DNA of 64,000 bases, from assembly GCF_016482685.1 (NCBI RefSeq), contig NZ_JACYHF010000018.1, positions 1 to 64,000 of the forward strand, written 5' to 3'. Below, in pieces: positions 61,052 to 64,000 of the stretch. Made by a program: the position numbers and the translations under genes. Within the stretch, counting starts at the first letter, position 1; every line of letters starts with the position of its first letter. The stretch comes from Streptomyces sp. DSM 110735. Its GTDB lineage: Bacteria; Actinomycetota; Actinomycetes; Streptomycetales; Streptomycetaceae. The notes below the pieces were generated by a model. The model ran no database searches. It was not told the origin of the DNA and was given only the letters and a program-made list of their open reading frames with translations.

Positions 61052-62068
61052 GTGAGGGTCGGAATCGTCGGAGCCACCGGTCAGGTCGGCACGGTCGTGC
61101 GCAGGATCCTCGGGGAGCGGGAGTTCCCGGTCACCGAGCTGCGTCTGTTCGCCTCCGCCCGCTCGGCCGGGACCGTACTCGACGGCGTGACGGTGGAGGA
61201 CGCGGCGAGCGCCGACTACTCCGGCCTGGACATCGTCATCTTCTCCGCGGGCGGCGCGACCTCGAAGGCGCTGGCCGAGAAGGTCGCCTCGCAGGGCGCG
61301 GTCGTGATCGACAACTCCTCGGCGTGGCGCAAGGACCCCGAGGTGCCGCTGGTCGTCTCCGAGGTGAACCCGCACGCGATCGCGGACCGCCCCAAGGGCA
61401 TCATCGCCAACCCGAACTGCACCACGATGGCCGCGATGCCGGTCCTGAAGGTGCTGCACGCGGAGGCGGGTCTTGAGGCGCTGGTCGTGGCGACCTACCA
61501 GGCGGTGTCCGGCTCGGGGCTCGCGGGCGTCGCGGAGCTGCACGGCCAGGCGCAGAAGGTCGTGGCCGACGCCGACAGGCTGACCCACGACGGCGGCGCG
61601 GTCGACTTCCCGGAGCCGCAGGTCTACAAGCGCCCGATCGCCTTCAACGTGCTCCCGCTGGCGGGCTCGATCGTGGACGACGGTCTGAACGAGACCGACG
61701 AGGAGCAGAAGCTGCGCCACGAGTCCCGCAAGATCCTGGAGATCCCCGGTCTCAAGGTCTCCGGCACCTGCGTCCGCGTCCCGGTCTTCTCCGGCCACTC
61801 CCTCCAGGTCAACGCCCGTTTCGCCCGCCCGATCCCCCCGGAGCGCGCCACCGAGCTGCTGGCCGGGGCGCCGGGCGTCGCCCTGTCCGACATCCCGACC
61901 CCGCTCCAGGCGGCCGGCCAGGACCCGTCGTACGTGGGTCGCATCCGCGCCGACGAGACGGTCGACCACGGTCTCGCCCTGTTCATCTCCAACGACAACC
62001 TCCGCAAGGGCGCCGCGCTGAACGCGGTGCAGATCGCGGAGCTGGTGGCGGAGGAGCTGAAGGGCTGA
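61052..62068 (+). CDS. asd: Aspartate-semialdehyde dehydrogenase
   Basis: 338 residues; GTG 61052 after AGGGAG. NADP-binding GIVGATGQVGTVVRRIL at the N-terminus, the active-site cysteine in GIIANPNCTTMAAMPVLK, and SGSGLAGVAELHGQA in the dimer/catalytic domain. The enzyme makes aspartate semialdehyde for lysine, diaminopimelate, threonine and methionine. In Streptomyces an asd paralogue is usually next to the aspartokinase gene elsewhere; this one stands alone, and from memory S. coelicolor has the same second copy at this place. A possible promoter lies around 60956. It is divergent from the sigma gene. Confidence 0.96.
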   Translation: MRVGIVGATGQVGTVVRRILGEREFPVTELRLFASARSAGTVLDGVTVEDAASADYSGLDIVIFSAGGATSKALAEKVASQGAVVIDNSSAWRKDPEVPLVVSEVNPHAIADRPKGIIANPNCTTMAAMPVLKVLHAEAGLEALVVATYQAVSGSGLAGVAELHGQAQKVVADADRLTHDGGAVDFPEPQVYKRPIAFNVLPLAGSIVDDGLNETDEEQKLRHESRKILEIPGLKVSGTCVRVPVFSGHSLQVNARFARPIPPERATELLAGAPGVALSDIPTPLQAAGQDPSYVGRIRADETVDHGLALFISNDNLRKGAALNAVQIAELVAEELKG

Positions 62069-62084
62069 CCCGCTTGTGGTGTCG

Positions 62085-62112
62085 GGGGCGCGCCTGTCGT
62101 GATGCGCGCCCC
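62085..62112. terminator. Bidirectional terminator after asd
   Basis: Perfect 9-bp inverted repeat GGGGCGCGC/GCGCGCCCC with a 10-nt loop, between asd (+) and the DUF1203 gene (-). Confidence 0.8.
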
Positions 62113-62120
62113 GGCACGCT

Positions 62121-62612
62121 TCACGGCCTGCGCACCTCGTACAGGAAGCAGCCGTACTCCACCGCCCTGACGTGCACGAGCGCCACCTCGGGGTCGGTGA
62201 ACGCCTCGCTGAGGGCGCCGTCGAAATCCTCGGGCGGGGTGACCAGCCGACCGCCGAGAATCCGTCCGTCCCGGGAGTAGCGCCGCAGGACCCGGTGCGC
62301 CCGGGTGAAAGCGAGCCCCCCGGACTCCGGACCACCGCACGCCTCGGCGTGGATGAACACCGGTCCCTGCTCGTCGTACGCCCCCGGTGCGACCCCGGTC
62401 CGGGCGGCCCAGCGCCGCAGGGGCGCGTAGGAGACCAGGGCGATCCGCTCCCCGGGCGCGCTGCGCCGCAGACAGCAGCGGAGCGGGGCGCCGCCCTCGG
62501 GGTCGGTGACGGCGGTGAGGGGGCGTCCGGCGTCGTCCGCCGTCCGCAGTTGGGCGAGGACCGGCTCCGTGATGGCGCACGGTACGTGAGGGGGCGTCGT
62601 ATCTGTCGTCAT
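62121..62612 (-). CDS. DUF1203 family protein
   Basis: 163 residues from ATG 62612; GGGGAG is only 1 nt away, so a start further on is not excluded, but the frame before it is unlike the family. Typical motifs: ALRTADDAGRPL-type beginning, PLRCCLRRSAPGERIALVSY, FIHAEACGGPESGG, and the end DPEVALVHVRAVEYGCFLYE. Length and motifs fit DUF1203 proteins of about 155 residues. The function is unknown. It lies between asd and pepN copy 2, divergent from the latter. Confidence 0.85.
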   Translation of the reverse strand: MTTDTTPPHVPCAITEPVLAQLRTADDAGRPLTAVTDPEGGAPLRCCLRRSAPGERIALVSYAPLRRWAARTGVAPGAYDEQGPVFIHAEACGGPESGGLAFTRAHRVLRRYSRDGRILGGRLVTPPEDFDGALSEAFTDPEVALVHVRAVEYGCFLYEVRRP

Positions 62613-62724
62613 GCTCCCCAGGCTCGTCGCCGGGCGGGCCGGTGACCGGCGGGTTATGGACATCGCGTTCGCGGAAGTTGCGTGGAAGGATGGCGCAACC
62701 CACACATAACGAGGAGATGACCGC

Positions 62725-64000
62725 GTGCCTGGCACAAACCTGACTCGCGAAGAGGCGCAGCAGCGGGCGGAGCTGCTCACCGTTGACTCGTACGAGATCG
62801 ATCTCGACCTGTCCGGCGCGCAGGAGGGAGGGACCTACCGGTCCGTGACCACGGTGCGCTTCGACGTCGAGCGGAACAATGTCGACTCCTTCATCGACCT
62901 GGTCGCCCCGACGGTGCACGAGGTGACGCTGAACGGCGACGCGCTGGACCCGGCGGAGGTCTTCAAGGACTCGCGGATCGCGCTGCCCGGACTGCTCCAG
63001 GGGCGCAACGTCCTGCGGGTGGTCGCGGACTGCGCGTACACCAACACCGGTGAGGGTCTGCACCGGTTCGTCGACCCGGTGGACGAACAGGCGTACCTGT
63101 ACACGCAGTTCGAGGTGCCGGACGCGCGGCGCGTGTTCGCCTCCTTCGAGCAGCCGGACCTCAAGGCGACCTTCCAATTCACGGTGAAGGCGCCCGAGGG
63201 CTGGACGGTCATCTCCAACTCCCCCACCCCGGAGCCCAAGGACAACGTCTGGGCGTTCGAGCCGACCCCGCGCATCTCGTCGTACATCACGGCGCTGATC
63301 GTCGGCCCGTACCACTCGGTGCACAGCGTGTACGAGAAGGACGGGCAGTCCGTGCCGCTCGGCATCTACTGCCGTCCCTCGCTCGCGGAGTACCTGGACT
63401 CGGACGCGATCTTCGAGGTCACGCGGCAGGGCTTCGACTGGTTCCAGGAGAAGTTCGACTTCGCGTACCCGTTCAAGAAGTACGACCAGCTCTTCGTGCC
63501 GGAGTTCAACGCGGGCGCGATGGAGAACGCGGGCGCGGTGACCATCCGCGATCAGTACGTCTTCCGGTCCAAGGTGACCGACGCGGCGTACGAGATGCGC
63601 GCGGAGACCATCCTGCACGAGCTGGCGCACATGTGGTTCGGCGACCTGGTCACCATGGAGTGGTGGAACGACCTGTGGCTGAACGAGTCGTTCGCCACCT
63701 TCACCTCGATCGCCTGCCAGGCGTCCGCGCCGGGCTCGCGGTGGCCGCACTCGTGGACCACGTTCGCCAACTCGATGAAGACGTGGGCGTACCGGCAGGA
63801 CCAACTGCCGTCCACGCACCCGATCATGGCGGACATCCGCGACCTGGACGACGTGCTGGTCAACTTCGACGGCATCACGTACGCCAAGGGCGCCTCGGTG
63901 CTGAAGCAGTTGGTGGCGTACGTCGGTGAGGACGAGTTCTTCAACGGCGTGCAGGCGTACTTCAAGCGGCACGCGTTCGGCAACACGCGCCTGTCCGACC
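62725..64000 (+). CDS. pepN: Aminopeptidase N, second copy (5' part)
   Basis: 425 codons are inside; the gene continues past the right edge. GTG 62725 with GAGGAG 8-13 nt upstream. VPGTNLTREEAQQRAELLTV parallels VPGENLSRDEARERAALLSV of the gene at 47366. GAMEN appears about codon 265 (NAGAMENAGAVTI), and the zinc motif is HELAHMWFGDLV with Glu in NESFATF. Both proteins therefore look active. From memory, the copy next to asd corresponds to S. coelicolor PepN (SCO2643). Confidence 0.95.
   Translation, partial: MPGTNLTREEAQQRAELLTVDSYEIDLDLSGAQEGGTYRSVTTVRFDVERNNVDSFIDLVAPTVHEVTLNGDALDPAEVFKDSRIALPGLLQGRNVLRVVADCAYTNTGEGLHRFVDPVDEQAYLYTQFEVPDARRVFASFEQPDLKATFQFTVKAPEGWTVISNSPTPEPKDNVWAFEPTPRISSYITALIVGPYHSVHSVYEKDGQSVPLGIYCRPSLAEYLDSDAIFEVTRQGFDWFQEKFDFAYPFKKYDQLFVPEFNAGAMENAGAVTIRDQYVFRSKVTDAAYEMRAETILHELAHMWFGDLVTMEWWNDLWLNESFATFTSIACQASAPGSRWPHSWTTFANSMKTWAYRQDQLPSTHPIMADIRDLDDVLVNFDGITYAKGASVLKQLVAYVGEDEFFNGVQAYFKRHAFGNTRLSD

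Overview
The window is chromosomal DNA from a Streptomyces or very close relative. Codon third positions are almost always G or C, and GTG, TTG and probably CTG starts are used. The gene order from rne through rodA-mrdA-mreDCB-ndk-folC-valS-clpX-clpP2-clpP1-tig to sodF, pepN and asd matches, from memory, the S. coelicolor region around SCO2599-SCO2643. The species cannot be named from this sequence.

Layout. 0-5.7 kb: the start of a nucleotidyltransferase gene, a very long RNase E/G gene with basic repeat arms, and the DUF2344 partner of a radical-SAM enzyme. 5.7-13.4 kb: a repeat-built membrane protein, then what looks like an accessory block (membrane protein, alpha/beta hydrolase, DUF805 protein, a secreted protein overlapping a lipoprotein gene, an Mrr-nuclease/TerD fusion and a frameshifted gene). 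13.4-17.1 kb: the TIGR03960 radical-SAM gene and a CYTH-CHAD protein. 17.1-23.6 kb: the lateral-wall and spore-wall cluster rodA, mrdA, mreD, mreC, mreB. 23.9-29.3 kb: ndk, a DUF4233 gene, folC and valS, with a patch of dispersed Streptomyces intergenic repeats. 29.4-35.1 kb: a proline-rich membrane protein, clpX, clpP2, clpP1 with a ClgR-type box upstream, and tig. 35.2-35.6 kb: tRNA-Pro(UGG) and tRNA-Gly(UCC).

35.6-46.4 kb: small membrane protein, acyltransferase, HD hydrolase, SpoIIE-type phosphatase, Nei-type glycosylase, rpiB, two amino-acid permeases, a hydrolase, bioY and sodF with a textbook Nur box. 46.5-51.2 kb: DsbA-like protein, aminopeptidase N and an AbiEi-like protein. 51.2-60.8 kb: Tat-exported metallophosphoesterase, Nudix, flavin-binding oxidoreductase and VOC genes, a divergent CGNR regulator with a palindromic operator, a large secreted subtilisin-like protease, and an ECF sigma/membrane anti-sigma pair. 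60.9-64 kb: asd, a DUF1203 gene and the start of a second aminopeptidase N gene that runs off the window.

Most of the window is conserved housekeeping. The parts most worth a second look are the accessory block at 6.9-13.4 kb, the operator between the VOC and CGNR genes, the repeat-built membrane protein coupled to the radical-SAM partner, the unusual active-site neighbourhood of ClpP1, and the direct repeats upstream of the ECF sigma gene.
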